Notes: generated by a model not told the origin, from the letters alone. A stretch of 11,257 nt of DNA from Maritimibacter sp. (GCA_003520545.1 DOUP01000291.1:1-11257), one strand, 5' to 3'. Positions 1 through 7,489 are shown, counted from the first letter of the stretch. Numbers and translations are program-made.

Positions 1-73
1 CCGCGATGGTTTCGGCGGATGCGGCTCCGGCGACAATTGTTGCGGCCAGTGCGGTGGTTGCGAGAAGGTTCAT
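1..73 (-). CDS. N-terminal fragment of an exported (signal-peptide) protein, cut by the window edge
   Basis: An ATG at 71-73 (minus strand) opens a frame that stays open for 24 codons to the window edge. The peptide starts MNLLATTALAA and continues TIVAGAASA-ETIA, a textbook Sec signal peptide: a short start, a hydrophobic alanine-rich core and an A-S-A cleavage site before E21. A strong Shine-Dalgarno sequence (GGAGG, in CTGGAGGAAGAC) sits about six bases upstream of the ATG, which supports the start. The mature protein is outside the window, so its function cannot be stated. Periplasmic binding proteins of transporters often start like this, but that is a guess. It lies on the same strand as the fds operon, about 250 bases after fdsD, and is probably a separate transcription unit. 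Confidence 0.75.
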   Translation of the reverse strand, partial: MNLLATTALAATIVAGAASAETIA

Positions 74-163
74 GTCTTCCTCCAGTTTCTCTGTTGCGTA
101 TGACAAGGGTTACGAGGAGGAAGGTCCCTGTGGATGATGTCAGTCACCGCTCTGTGTTTCTCG

Positions 164-200
164 GTGATCCGTGATCGGCGCGTGATCGGCCGTTGATCGG
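164..200. repeat. Cluster of TGATC repeats, partly phased at 11 bases
   Basis: Four copies of TGATC start at 165, 172, 183 and 194. The last three share a longer core (GTGATCGGCG, GTGATCGGCC, GTTGATCGGT) and are spaced exactly 11 bases apart, about one helical turn. The cluster lies about 90-125 bases upstream of the start of the exported-protein gene at 1-73, a suitable place for an operator. No regulator family is recognised from the motif. Confidence 0.45.
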
Positions 201-212
201 TCGGACACGCAA

Positions 213-326
213 CGCGCGGCGAAGCGCAGCGGCCAGATGTCCGCCCCCGCTGTCGCCGCCCACGGCGACCAGGGCCTCGTCAACCTGCGGCTGGTCCACG
301 AGCCAGTCGAGCGCGCCGCCGGTCTT
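213..326 (-). pseudogene. Possible remnant of an alpha/beta-hydrolase (HSL-type) gene with a GDSGGG motif
   Basis: The minus strand just after the fdsD stop reads, in another frame, as ALDWLVDQPQVDEALVAVGG followed by DSGGGHLAAALRRALR. This resembles the nucleophile-elbow region of hormone-sensitive-lipase-type alpha/beta hydrolases, where a W..-P-.VD..rv.v.GDSAGG-.LAA pattern is usual; the candidate serine codon is at 249-251. GC by codon position (about 90/50/80 percent for positions 1/2/3, hand count) fits real coding in this frame. There is no start codon, no sequence before residue 'TNPWTK' and no typical family sequence after 'RALRV'; the frame drifts into the TGATC repeats and stops at 144-146. 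It would therefore be a small fragment left by a deletion. It could be a chance open frame. Confidence 0.3.
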
Positions 327-540
327 AGTCCACGGGTTCGTTGATCTGGTCCATCGCGTCGATCACGAGCGGCTTCAACCCTTTGCCGCCAGCGGCCACA
401 TGGTCGAACAACTGACGTCGCATCCGGGGTTCCCAGAAGTCATTGATATGTGCTGCGACCAGTGCCGGGCGATCTCCCGGCTGGCTTTCGAAAAACGTGG
501 CGATCTGGTTGGCCATGGTGACCATTTTTTCAGGCGACAT
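325..540 (-). CDS. fdsD: NAD-dependent formate dehydrogenase, delta subunit FdsD
   Basis: This is a 71-residue protein beginning MSPEKMVTMANQIATFF with a central HINDFWEPRMRRQL stretch. That matches the small FdsD family: a K-(M/L)-..MANQIA..F start and a conserved HI..-W-.P.MR core. FdsD has no known cofactor; in Rhodobacter capsulatus and Cupriavidus it is needed for, or associated with, assembly of active FdsGBA. I chose the ATG at 538-540 because homologues start here and GGGAG lies a few bases upstream. A longer in-frame start at 642 would only read through fdhD in a wrong frame. The start overlaps the end of fdhD by 11 bases, implying translational coupling. It is the last gene of the fds operon here; no clear hairpin-plus-T-run terminator follows. 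Confidence 0.88.
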   Translation of the reverse strand: MSPEKMVTMANQIATFFESQPGDRPALVAAHINDFWEPRMRRQLFDHVAAGGKGLKPLVIDAMDQINEPVD

Positions 541-1342
541 CGGAAGCTCCCGTGGTGACGCGATGCGGGTGAGAATAAAGATCGAACCCCTCGCCACGCA
601 CGAATGCCGCGAGGGTAATGTTCGCGCCATCCGCAAGGGCAAGCGCGGTGGCGGTTGGTGCGGACACCGCGATGATGAAGGGCGATCCGGCGTGGGCGGT
701 CTTTTGCACCATCTCGACCGACACGCGGCTGGTCAACACCATCGCGCCGGTCGCGGGGTCGATACCGGCGCGATGCAGGGCGCCGATCAGCTTGTCGAGC
801 GCATTGTGCCGACCGACATCCTCGCGGGACATCGTGATCCCTTCGCCGGGGACGAGGAACCCGGCAGCATGAACCGCGCGCGTGCGATCATGTAGCGGCT
901 GATGGGTGCGCAGCGCCTCGGTGGCGGTGGCCACTTCCTCCCGGCTCAAGCGCAGGTCGGCTTTAACAGGCGGAAGATCAGGCAATGCGCCTTCAAGACT
1001 GTCGATCCCGCAAAGGCCACAGCCAACCGGCCCCATGAGCGCACGTTGCCGGGCCTTTAGCACTTCGGACTTGTCCGATTTCAACCAGAACCGCGCCTCG
1101 ATGCCGATGTCATGGGTGATGACCTCGAAGTCGTCCACATCCGCAGGTCCCGAGATTACGCCTTCTGTCATGGCGAAGCCCCAGGCGAAATCCTCGATGT
1201 CCGCCGGGGTCGCCATCATCACGGCCAGCGTGGAGCCATCGAACGAGACGGCCACCGCCGTCTCTTCGGGCAGGCTCCGGGTCACGGTGCGGGCACCATC
1301 TGGCCCGACCGCGATCCCGTTTTTGCTGACCGCGCCGTTCAT
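530..1342 (-). CDS. fdhD: Formate dehydrogenase accessory sulfurtransferase FdhD (FdsC)
   Basis: A 270-residue cytoplasmic FdhD-family protein, the usual length. FdhD receives sulfur from a cysteine desulfurase and passes it to the bis-MGD cofactor before insertion into formate dehydrogenase; in fds operons the gene is called fdsC, and R. capsulatus FdsC is described as a cofactor-binding chaperone. Family features visible are EETAVAVSFDG near residues 26-36, DFAWGFAMTEGVI (51-63), the CxxC pair C108 and C111 in PVGCGLCG, the SREDVGRHNALDKLIG block, and the SRVSVEMVQK segment. The CxxC pair corresponds to the sulfur-carrying cysteines of E. coli FdhD. The start codon overlaps the fdsA stop in an ATGA (1339-1342), and the end overlaps fdsD. 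This position, between fdsA and fdsD, gives the standard order G-B-A-C-D. Confidence 0.95.
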   Translation of the reverse strand: MNGAVSKNGIAVGPDGARTVTRSLPEETAVAVSFDGSTLAVMMATPADIEDFAWGFAMTEGVISGPADVDDFEVITHDIGIEARFWLKSDKSEVLKARQRALMGPVGCGLCGIDSLEGALPDLPPVKADLRLSREEVATATEALRTHQPLHDRTRAVHAAGFLVPGEGITMSREDVGRHNALDKLIGALHRAGIDPATGAMVLTSRVSVEMVQKTAHAGSPFIIAVSAPTATALALADGANITLAAFVRGEGFDLYSHPHRVTTGASDVA

Positions 1343-4266
1343 TCTGCCGCCGGAAGAATACGCCGGGACTGCGCGGCCTGCTCGGCGTATTCCTCTTGCC
1401 AGTCCGTGGGACCGTTGGAGGGCGACACCTGCACCGCCGTCACCTTGTATTCCGGGCAGTTCGTGGCCCAGTCGGAGAAGTCCGTGGTGATGACGTTGGC
1501 CTGCGTGTCGGGGTGGTGGAAGGTCGTGTAAACCACGCCCGGGGATACCCGGTCGGTGAGCGTCGCACGCAGTGTCGTCTCACCGGACCGAGAGGCGAGC
1601 TTGACAAAATCGCCCTCTTTGACACCACGCACCTCGGCATCATGCGGGTGGATTTCCAACAGGTCCTGGTCGTGCCACGTCGAGTTCGCCGTGCGCCGCG
1701 TCTGCGCGCCCACGTTGTATTGGCTAAGGATACGGCCCGTGGTCAGAAGTAGCGGGAAGCGCGGCCCGGTTTTCTCGTCCGTCGCCACGTATTCCGTGAT
1801 CATCAGGCGGCCCTTGCCGCGCACGAACCCGTCGATGTGCATCATCGGCGTGCCTTCCGGCGCGGCATCGTTACAGGGCCACTGGATCGAGCCAAGCTCG
1901 TTGATCTTCTCATAGGTGACGCCGGCAAACGACGGTGTCGTCGCCGCGATCTCCGCCATGATTTCGCGCGGGTGGGAGTAGTTCCAGTCCGCGCCCATGG
2001 CTTGGGCGAGAAGCTGGGTGACTTCCCAGTCGGCATACCCCGCCTTCGGGGCCATCACCTTACGCACCATGTTGATGCGGCGCTCGGCGTTGGTGAAGGT
2101 GCCGTCTTTTTCCAAAAACGACGAACCGGGCAGGAAGACATGGGCGTAGTTCGCGGTCTCGTTCAGGAAAAGATCGTGAACGATCACGCATTCCATCGCG
2201 GCAAGCCCCGCGGCCACGTGTTTCGTGTCCGGGTCCGATTGCAAGATGTCTTCGCCTTGGCAGTAAAGCCCCTTGAAGGTGCCATCCACGGCGGCGTCCA
2301 GCATGTTCGGGATACGCAGACCCGGCTCCGGGTCGATCGTGACGCCCCAGGCTTTCTCGAAGATCTCCCGCACCTCGGGGTTCTTCACGTGGCGATAGCC
2401 CGGAAGCTCGTGCGGGAAAGACCCCATGTCACAAGATCCCTGGACGTTGTTCTGACCACGCAGCGGGTTCACGCCCACGCCTTTGCGCCCGACGTTGCCG
2501 GTCAGCATGGCGAGGTTCGCGATGCCCATGACGGTGGTCGAACCTTGGCTGTGCTCGGTGACACCGAGACCATAGTAGATCGCGCCATTCTTCTCGCCCG
2601 CAAAGGTGCGGGCGGCGGCGCGCAGCTCTTCGGCCGGGACGCCCGTCAGCTCTTCGACGGCTTCTGGCGAATGACGCGGGTCGGACACGAACTCGCTATA
2701 GGCGAGGTATTCGTCCCAGTCGCAGCGCTCGCGGATATAGTCTTCATCCGCCAGCCCCTCGGTCACGATGGTATGGGCCAGCGCCGTGACCACGGCCACG
2801 TTGGTGCCGGGACGCAAGGGCAGGTGATGCGCCGCCTCGATATGTGGCGATTTCACCAAGTCGGTGCGGCGCGGGTCGATGACGATCAGCTTGGCACCTT
2901 GGCGCAGACGTTTTTTCAGACGCGAGGCAAAGACCGGGTGGCCATCGGTCGGGTTCGCCCCGATCACGATCACCACGTCGGTGTGCTCGACGCTGTCGAA
3001 ATCCTGCGTCCCCGCCGACGTCCCGAAGGTCTGGCCCAGACCGTAGCCGGTGGGCGAGTGGCAGACGCGGGCGCAGGTGTCGGTGTTGTTGTTCATGAAC
3101 ACACCGCGCGCAAGCTTTTGCACAAGGAAGGTTTCCTCGTTCGTGCAGCGTGAAGAAGTTATGACCCCCAGCGAACGCCGCCCGTAATTTTTTTGTAACG
3201 ATTTCAGACGTTTCGCGGCGAAACCCAGGGCCTCGTCCCAGGAGACCTCCCGCCACGGCTCGTCGATCGACTCGCGGATCATCGGTGACAGGATGCGGTC
3301 CGGGTGCTCCATGTAGCCATAGGCGAAGCGGCCCTTCACGCAGCTATGCCCCCGGTTCGCCTTGCCGTTCTTGTAAGGCGTCATGCGGACAAGCTGATCG
3401 CCGTTCATCTCGGCCTTGAAGGAACAGCCAACGCCGCAGTAGGCGCAGGTGGTCACGACCGCGCGGGTCGGCGTGCCAAGCTCGGCCACGGATTTTTCCT
3501 GAAGCGTTGCCGTCGGGCAGGCCTGCACGCAGGCGCCACAGGACACGCAGTCCGACGACAGGAAATCGTCCATCGGTGTGCCGGCGGAGACGCGGCTGTC
3601 AAAACCCCGGCCTTCGATGGTCAGTGCGAAGGTGCCTTGGACTTCTTCACAGGCCCGCACACAGCGTGAACAGACGATGCACTTGGAGGGGTCATAGGTG
3701 AAATACGGGTTCGACTCGTCTTTCTCCATGTAGCGGAAGTTACCGGGCAGGTCGGTGTCGTCCGCGCGGCGCTTGGCATCCGCGAGCGACAGCGCGCCGT
3801 CGCCGGTCGGGTCGAAGTGGTTCTGACCGTACTCATAGCGCACATCGCGCAGGCCCACGGCCCCGGCCATGTCCTGCAATTCGCAATCGCCGTTGGCGCT
3901 ACAGGTCAGGCAATCGAGCGGGTGATCGGAGATGTAAAGCTCCATCACGCCCTTGCGGATGCGTCGAACTTTCGACGATTGGGTGTGAACCACCATGCCT
4001 TCGGTCACCGGCGTGGTGCAGGAGGCGGGCGTGCCACGCCGCCCCTCGATTTCCACGACGCAGAGGCGGCAGGAGCCGAAAGCCTCGACGTTATCCGTTG
4101 CACAGAGTTTCGGAACGGTGATCCCCGCCTCGTAGGCGGCCCGCATCACGGAGGTGCCCTCGGGCACGGTCACGGCCGCCCCGTCGACGGTCAGGGTGAC
4201 TGGCGCGCCGGTCTTGGCGGGCGTGCCTTTGTCGCTGTCGTCCCAGGGGATGATGAAGTCTTTCAT
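1339..4266 (-). CDS. fdsA: NAD-dependent formate dehydrogenase, catalytic alpha subunit FdsA
   Basis: A 975-residue Mo-bisMGD catalytic subunit that oxidises formate to CO2 in the cytoplasm; electrons pass along Fe-S clusters to FdsB. The N-terminus is NuoG-like: 2Fe-2S cysteines C55, C66, C69, C83; a His-Cys3 4Fe-4S site H115, C119, C122, C128; and two ferredoxin-type 4Fe-4S motifs at C196/C199/C202/C206 and C240/C243/C246/C250. The Mo domain adds a 4Fe-4S site (C274, C277, C281, C309). The catalytic cysteine is C402, followed by H403 (RVCHSPTG), and the active-site arginine is R603 (LRGQNN). These fit R. capsulatus C386, H387 and R587 with a constant shift of 16. The encoded Mo ligand is Cys, not Sec. 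A molybdopterin-dinucleotide-binding domain spans about 835-950. The ATG at 4264-4266 has AAGGA upstream; a longer frame from 4401 runs through intergenic repeat and is rejected. Confidence 0.97.
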   Translation of the reverse strand: MKDFIIPWDDSDKGTPAKTGAPVTLTVDGAAVTVPEGTSVMRAAYEAGITVPKLCATDNVEAFGSCRLCVVEIEGRRGTPASCTTPVTEGMVVHTQSSKVRRIRKGVMELYISDHPLDCLTCSANGDCELQDMAGAVGLRDVRYEYGQNHFDPTGDGALSLADAKRRADDTDLPGNFRYMEKDESNPYFTYDPSKCIVCSRCVRACEEVQGTFALTIEGRGFDSRVSAGTPMDDFLSSDCVSCGACVQACPTATLQEKSVAELGTPTRAVVTTCAYCGVGCSFKAEMNGDQLVRMTPYKNGKANRGHSCVKGRFAYGYMEHPDRILSPMIRESIDEPWREVSWDEALGFAAKRLKSLQKNYGRRSLGVITSSRCTNEETFLVQKLARGVFMNNNTDTCARVCHSPTGYGLGQTFGTSAGTQDFDSVEHTDVVIVIGANPTDGHPVFASRLKKRLRQGAKLIVIDPRRTDLVKSPHIEAAHHLPLRPGTNVAVVTALAHTIVTEGLADEDYIRERCDWDEYLAYSEFVSDPRHSPEAVEELTGVPAEELRAAARTFAGEKNGAIYYGLGVTEHSQGSTTVMGIANLAMLTGNVGRKGVGVNPLRGQNNVQGSCDMGSFPHELPGYRHVKNPEVREIFEKAWGVTIDPEPGLRIPNMLDAAVDGTFKGLYCQGEDILQSDPDTKHVAAGLAAMECVIVHDLFLNETANYAHVFLPGSSFLEKDGTFTNAERRINMVRKVMAPKAGYADWEVTQLLAQAMGADWNYSHPREIMAEIAATTPSFAGVTYEKINELGSIQWPCNDAAPEGTPMMHIDGFVRGKGRLMITEYVATDEKTGPRFPLLLTTGRILSQYNVGAQTRRTANSTWHDQDLLEIHPHDAEVRGVKEGDFVKLASRSGETTLRATLTDRVSPGVVYTTFHHPDTQANVITTDFSDWATNCPEYKVTAVQVSPSNGPTDWQEEYAEQAAQSRRILPAAE

Positions 4267-4353
4267 GGCGTCATCCTTTTCGATTGGCCGTCGCATGGGC
4301 GTCGAGTGTTTCGATTTTGCGCATCCGCTCCATGGGGCGCGGGCCATTGTGTC

Positions 4354-4399
4354 TTTCCGGTCCGGAAATATCCCGGGGGAGCGGGGGCAGCGCCCCCGC
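4354..4399. repeat. GC-rich double palindrome in the fdsB-fdsA gap
   Basis: Two perfect inverted repeats sit side by side. TTTCCGG-T-CCGGAAA covers 4354-4368. GCGGGGGC-AGC-GCCCCCGC covers 4381-4399, an 8-base stem with a 3-base loop. CCCGGG lies between them. The composition and order (a GC-rich hairpin, then CCCCCGG, then GATATTT, read on the minus strand) resemble dispersed intergenic elements I recall from Rhodobacterales genomes. In the fds transcript the larger stem would fold about 115-130 bases before the fdsA start, so it could slow polymerase, stabilise an mRNA end or mark a processing site. No T-run follows, so it is not a standard terminator. Confidence 0.7.
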
Positions 4400-4431
4400 A
4401 CGGATCGGCTGCGTTAGCAGGCGAAACCGGA

Positions 4432-5931
4432 TCATTCTGCTGCCTCCCTGGCGGTGGCGAAGTCGTCCGGGAACAGGGTCAGCGCGGACATGACAGGGTA
4501 GGGGGTGAAGCCACCCAACGCACAGAGCGAGCCGTCGGTCATGGTTTCACACAGATCGGTGAGAAGCTCTTTCGCGGCATCGTCGCCAGCGGCGATACGG
4601 TCGATGGTCTCGACCCCGCGCACCGCGCCGATGCGGCAGGGGGTGCACTTGCCGCAGCTTTCCACGGCGCAGAACTCCATCGCGAAACGAGCCATCTGAA
4701 GCATATCGGCGGTGTCGTCGAACACGGTCAAACCGGCGTGACCGATCAACCCACCGGCCCCGTCGAACTCTTCGTATCCGAAGGGCGTGTCGAACTGGTC
4801 CGGGCCGAAATAAGCGCCCAGCGGTCCGCCGACCTGCACCGCTTTCACCGGGCGGCCCGAGCGGGTGCCGCCACCGATGGAATTGACGATTTCACCCAAG
4901 GGCAGACCGAAAGCGACCTCGTACAGCCCGCCGTATTTCACATTTCCCGCAATCTGGAGCGGGATGGTGCCGCGCGAGCGACCCAGGCCGAAGTCCGCGT
5001 AATATTGCGCGCCCTTCTCGAAGATCACCGGAATGGTCGCGAGCGAGATCACGTTGTTCACGACCGTTGGCTTGCCAAGGAAACCCTCCAATGCGGGCAG
5101 CGGCGGCTTGGCGCGGACCACGCCGCGCTTGCCTTCGAGCGAGTTGAGAAGCGAGGTTTCCTCGCCGCAGACATAGGCCCCTGCACCGACGCGGATTTCC
5201 ATGTCGAAGGCCGGACCCTTGCCCAGAATGCTGTCGCCCAGCACGCCGTTCGCGCGGGCGATCTTCACCGCTTTGTTCATGATGTGGATCGCGTCCGGGT
5301 ATTCGGAACGCAGGTAGACATAGCCTTTCGTCGCGCCGACCCCGACGCCCGCGATGGCCATGCCTTCGATCAGCGAGAAGGGGTCTCCCTCCATGATCAT
5401 GCGGTCGGCAAAGGTGGCACTGTCGCCTTCGTCCGCATTACAAACGATATACTTCTGATCGGCCTCGGCCTTGGCGACGGTCTCCCATTTGATGCCGGTC
5501 GGGAACCCCGCGCCACCACGCCCGCGAAGGCCCGATGCTTTCGCTTCCTCGACCACGCCGAGGTCGTTCATGCCGATGGCCTTCTCAAGCCCGGCCAGAC
5601 CGCCGTGGGCGCGGTAGGCGTCCAGATCGAGCGGGTCGATCACGCCGCAGCGCTGGAAGGTGAGGCGCGTCTGACCGGCAAAGAACGGGATCTCCTCGGT
5701 CGGACCGTGCCCTTCGAGCGATCCGTCCAGAAGCGCGGGTACATCGGCCAGCGCCAAGGGTCCGAAGGCATGGCGGACCCCGTCGATCTCGACCTCGGCC
5801 AGCGGCTCCAGCCAGGTCATGCCGCGCGACCCGACACGGACCAGTTCGGCTCCCGCGTCGGTGAGCGCCTGCGCGATTTCATCGGCGCCGAGCGCTCGGG
5901 CAACTGCGTCCTGCGAAAGAAAAATCTTCAT
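4432..5931 (-). CDS. fdsB: NAD-dependent formate dehydrogenase, beta subunit FdsB (FMN/NAD-binding)
   Basis: A 499-residue NuoF-like flavoprotein that takes electrons from the Fe-S chain and reduces NAD+ at FMN. An N-terminal region of about 100 residues, as in FdsB relatives, precedes the NuoF core. The core shows the glycine-rich loop RGRGGAGFPTGIKW (136-149), NADEGD and the following acidic segment (165-184) for FMN/NAD contacts, GAYVCGEETSLLNSLEGKRG (251-270), and a C-terminal 4Fe-4S site, C426/C429/C432 (ESCGKCTPCR) plus C470. The start is fixed by an AAGGAGG about seven bases upstream and by an ATGA overlap (5928-5931) with the fdsG stop. Expected partners are FdsG and FdsA. The downstream gap to fdsA is unusually long for this operon (165 bases). 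Confidence 0.96.
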   Translation of the reverse strand: MKIFLSQDAVARALGADEIAQALTDAGAELVRVGSRGMTWLEPLAEVEIDGVRHAFGPLALADVPALLDGSLEGHGPTEEIPFFAGQTRLTFQRCGVIDPLDLDAYRAHGGLAGLEKAIGMNDLGVVEEAKASGLRGRGGAGFPTGIKWETVAKAEADQKYIVCNADEGDSATFADRMIMEGDPFSLIEGMAIAGVGVGATKGYVYLRSEYPDAIHIMNKAVKIARANGVLGDSILGKGPAFDMEIRVGAGAYVCGEETSLLNSLEGKRGVVRAKPPLPALEGFLGKPTVVNNVISLATIPVIFEKGAQYYADFGLGRSRGTIPLQIAGNVKYGGLYEVAFGLPLGEIVNSIGGGTRSGRPVKAVQVGGPLGAYFGPDQFDTPFGYEEFDGAGGLIGHAGLTVFDDTADMLQMARFAMEFCAVESCGKCTPCRIGAVRGVETIDRIAAGDDAAKELLTDLCETMTDGSLCALGGFTPYPVMSALTLFPDDFATAREAAE

Positions 5932-6407
5932 GCGCCGGCCTCCTTGAAAACGGCTGCTAGCCTGTCCTCGTCGAGCCCCGCGACCACGCGGTCATCCACC
6001 ATGGCGGCCGGACCGTTGGCACAAAGGCCGAGGCAATACACAGGCTCGATGGTAACAGCCCCGTTCGGTGTCGTCCCATGCCAGGACGTGCCGAGTGTCG
6101 CCAAGGCCCGCTCCGCCAGCGCGTCGGCGCCCACCGATTTGCAGGCCTCCGCGCGGCAGATCTTGACCACGTGGCGGCCCGCCGGGATCGAGCGAAAATC
6201 GTGATAGAAACTCATGACCCCGTGCACCTCGGCACGGCTGATGTTCAACGCATCGGCAATCAGCGGCAGGGCGCTGTCCGGCACATGATCGAAGGCCTCC
6301 ATCATCCCGTGGAGAATGGGAAGGAGCGGACCTTCAAGATGAAGGTGGGCGTCGATAACGTCCCTGATCGCCTCGGGTGCGGGCGCGGCTGGCAGTTGGG
6401 CTGGCAT
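5928..6407 (-). CDS. fdsG: NAD-dependent formate dehydrogenase, gamma subunit FdsG (2Fe-2S)
   Basis: A 159-residue NuoE-like thioredoxin-fold subunit; R. capsulatus FdsG is of similar length. Its 2Fe-2S ligands are C84 and C89 (CRAEAC, C-x4-C) and C125 and C129 (YCLGLC, C-x3-C), the NuoE spacing. The family block EVHGVMSFYHDF lies at 60-71. It pairs with FdsB in the diaphorase part of the complex. I place the start at the ATG 6405-6407, which has a very good GGAGG five to six bases before it; a GTG at 6437 in the same frame has no such site and would put extra, non-conserved residues at the front. It is the first structural gene of the operon, 91 bases after the LysR-type regulator on the same strand. 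Confidence 0.95.
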   Translation of the reverse strand: MPAQLPAAPAPEAIRDVIDAHLHLEGPLLPILHGMMEAFDHVPDSALPLIADALNISRAEVHGVMSFYHDFRSIPAGRHVVKICRAEACKSVGADALAERALATLGTSWHGTTPNGAVTIEPVYCLGLCANGPAAMVDDRVVAGLDEDRLAAVFKEAGA

Positions 6408-6440
6408 GGATCCTCCGGATTTTGCCGGACCCTGCACAGA

Positions 6441-6499
6441 ATCATAGCGATGATCAATATTGATAATTCGTTGGATGATAGAAAATATCTATCAATATT
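6441..6499 (-). promoter_or_regulatory. Probable fds promoter and LysR-type operator
   Basis: The gap before fdsG is strikingly AT-rich for this DNA. Reading leftward it holds TGATAG-N7-CTATCA (6476-6494), which includes a T-N11-A LysR-type box; then the perfect palindrome ATCAATATTGAT (6453-6464); then a near-consensus -10, TATGAT (6441-6446 on the minus strand). A poor -35-like GAATTA lies 17 bases before that -10, as expected for an activator-dependent promoter. The nonamer ATCAATATT occurs in both regions (6453-6461 and 6491-6499). The predicted start of transcription is near 6433. Binding by the adjacent LysR protein is an inference. Confidence 0.55.
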
Positions 6500-7383
6500 C
6501 AGGCGCTCGCCAGCCGTTTCGCGGCATCAAGAAGTGCTTGTAAAACAGGGGTTTGAGGCTCCTGGTATGGGGCGACAAGCCCCACGGACGGGCCGGGGTG
6601 GTCGGTCACGATCGGTATCACGGCCACATCACGTCCGTTGGCGAGGCTCTGCGCCATGTCGACGGGCAGCACGGTGGACCATCCGCCTTGCTCTACATGG
6701 CTCACCAGGACCACGGTGGAATTCGATTCCATGTCGGCTTCGGGGGCAAGTCCGACCTCCATGAACGCACGGTTGATGATGCGGCGGTTCTGCATATCGG
6801 GCGTCAATAGGCACAGTCGATGACCCGCGAGGTCGGCCCAGCCGATCTGAACCTGGTCCGCGAGCGGATTGTCCTGCCCGGTCACCAAGGCGTAGGATTC
6901 ACGGTAAAGCGTCAGGGTCGTGACCCGGCCGAGCGGTTCGTTGTCGAGATAGGAAAGCCCCAGGTCGGCCTCAAGGTTCTCCAACATCTCCAGGATCTCG
7001 GCTGAGGTTCTGCTGAGAATGGTAAAGCGCACATTGGGATGGGCCGCGCTGAAACTCGCGGCGAGACGAGAGGCCCATGTGAGGCCGGTGGGGATGACGG
7101 CGAGCCGGAGGTGTCCCGACAACCCCTCCCGTGCAAACCGCATCTCGTCTTTCAGCCGCTTCGCATCGCCCACGATCTGCCGCGCCCAGTCGAGCGTGCG
7201 CGCGCCCTCGGGTGTCAGCCCCCCGAACCGTGAGCCGCGCTGCACGAGCTTGACCCCAAGCTCGGCCTCAAGCTGCTTGATCCCGGCGGATAACGTCGGC
7301 TGCGTCACGCCGACCGCTTCGGCGGCGCGACCGAAGTGCCGCTCGTGGGCGAGGGCGATGAACATTTCGAGTTTATGAAGCAT
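6499..7383 (-). CDS. LysR-family transcriptional regulator, probable regulator of the fds operon (FdsR-like)
   Basis: A 294-residue LysR-type regulator of standard length. Residues 1-60 form the winged helix-turn-helix (HFGRAAEAVGVTQPTLSAGI, then KQLEAELGVKLVQRG), followed by a linker helix and a substrate-binding domain from about residue 90 to the end (SGHLRLAVIPTG onward). It is encoded directly upstream of fdsG on the same strand, with two palindromes in the gap. This matches the LysR regulator, called FdsR in Cupriavidus necator, that accompanies fds genes elsewhere, so control of fds is likely, possibly in response to formate or a related metabolite. The ligand cannot be read from the sequence. 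The ATG at 7381-7383 fits family N-termini but has no good Shine-Dalgarno sequence, suggesting weak translation. Unlike many LysR genes it is not divergent from its presumed target. Confidence 0.93.
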   Translation of the reverse strand: MLHKLEMFIALAHERHFGRAAEAVGVTQPTLSAGIKQLEAELGVKLVQRGSRFGGLTPEGARTLDWARQIVGDAKRLKDEMRFAREGLSGHLRLAVIPTGLTWASRLAASFSAAHPNVRFTILSRTSAEILEMLENLEADLGLSYLDNEPLGRVTTLTLYRESYALVTGQDNPLADQVQIGWADLAGHRLCLLTPDMQNRRIINRAFMEVGLAPEADMESNSTVVLVSHVEQGGWSTVLPVDMAQSLANGRDVAVIPIVTDHPGPSVGLVAPYQEPQTPVLQALLDAAKRLASA

Positions 7384-7384
7384 G

Positions 7385-7489
7385 TTCGAAAATTAGCATG
7401 GCAATCGGGATCATCCATCGAAAAAGCAAATCGAATGTCGAATACCTGAAGCCATCGTCACGCATAAGCCATTTTTGACTCGGTTCGAA
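7385..7489. promoter_or_regulatory. Divergent regulatory region with five TCGAA repeats
   Basis: The gap between the divergent lysR and lpxR-like genes contains TCGAA at 7386, 7418, 7431, 7438 and 7485. Two of these are part of the palindrome TTCGAA (7385-7390 and 7484-7489), and AATCGATT lies at 7488-7495. Five copies of a 5-mer in about 105 bases is far above chance for this composition. A TTGACT (7475-7480) could be a -35 for the rightward gene, but no convincing -10 follows at the right spacing. The cluster may be an operator for lysR autoregulation or for another factor. Confidence 0.4.

Noticed and set aside
193..558. A 121-codon plus-strand frame across fdsD
   Set aside because: It is antisense to fdsD and to the possible hydrolase remnant, and has low-complexity Arg/Pro/Ser content.
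1837..3153. A 438-codon plus-strand open frame opposite fdsA
   Set aside because: It lies wholly within the antisense of fdsA's molybdopterin domain and has shadow-type composition with no domain.
4267..4401. A 45-residue N-terminal extension of FdsA
   Set aside because: It would translate the palindromic repeat; homologues start near MKDF and a ribosome site precedes that ATG.
3817..6204. A 795-codon plus-strand open frame opposite fdsA, fdsB and fdsG
   Set aside because: It is antisense to three clearly real fds genes, rich in His/Arg/Gly as expected of a shadow frame in GC-rich DNA, and shows no recognisable domain.
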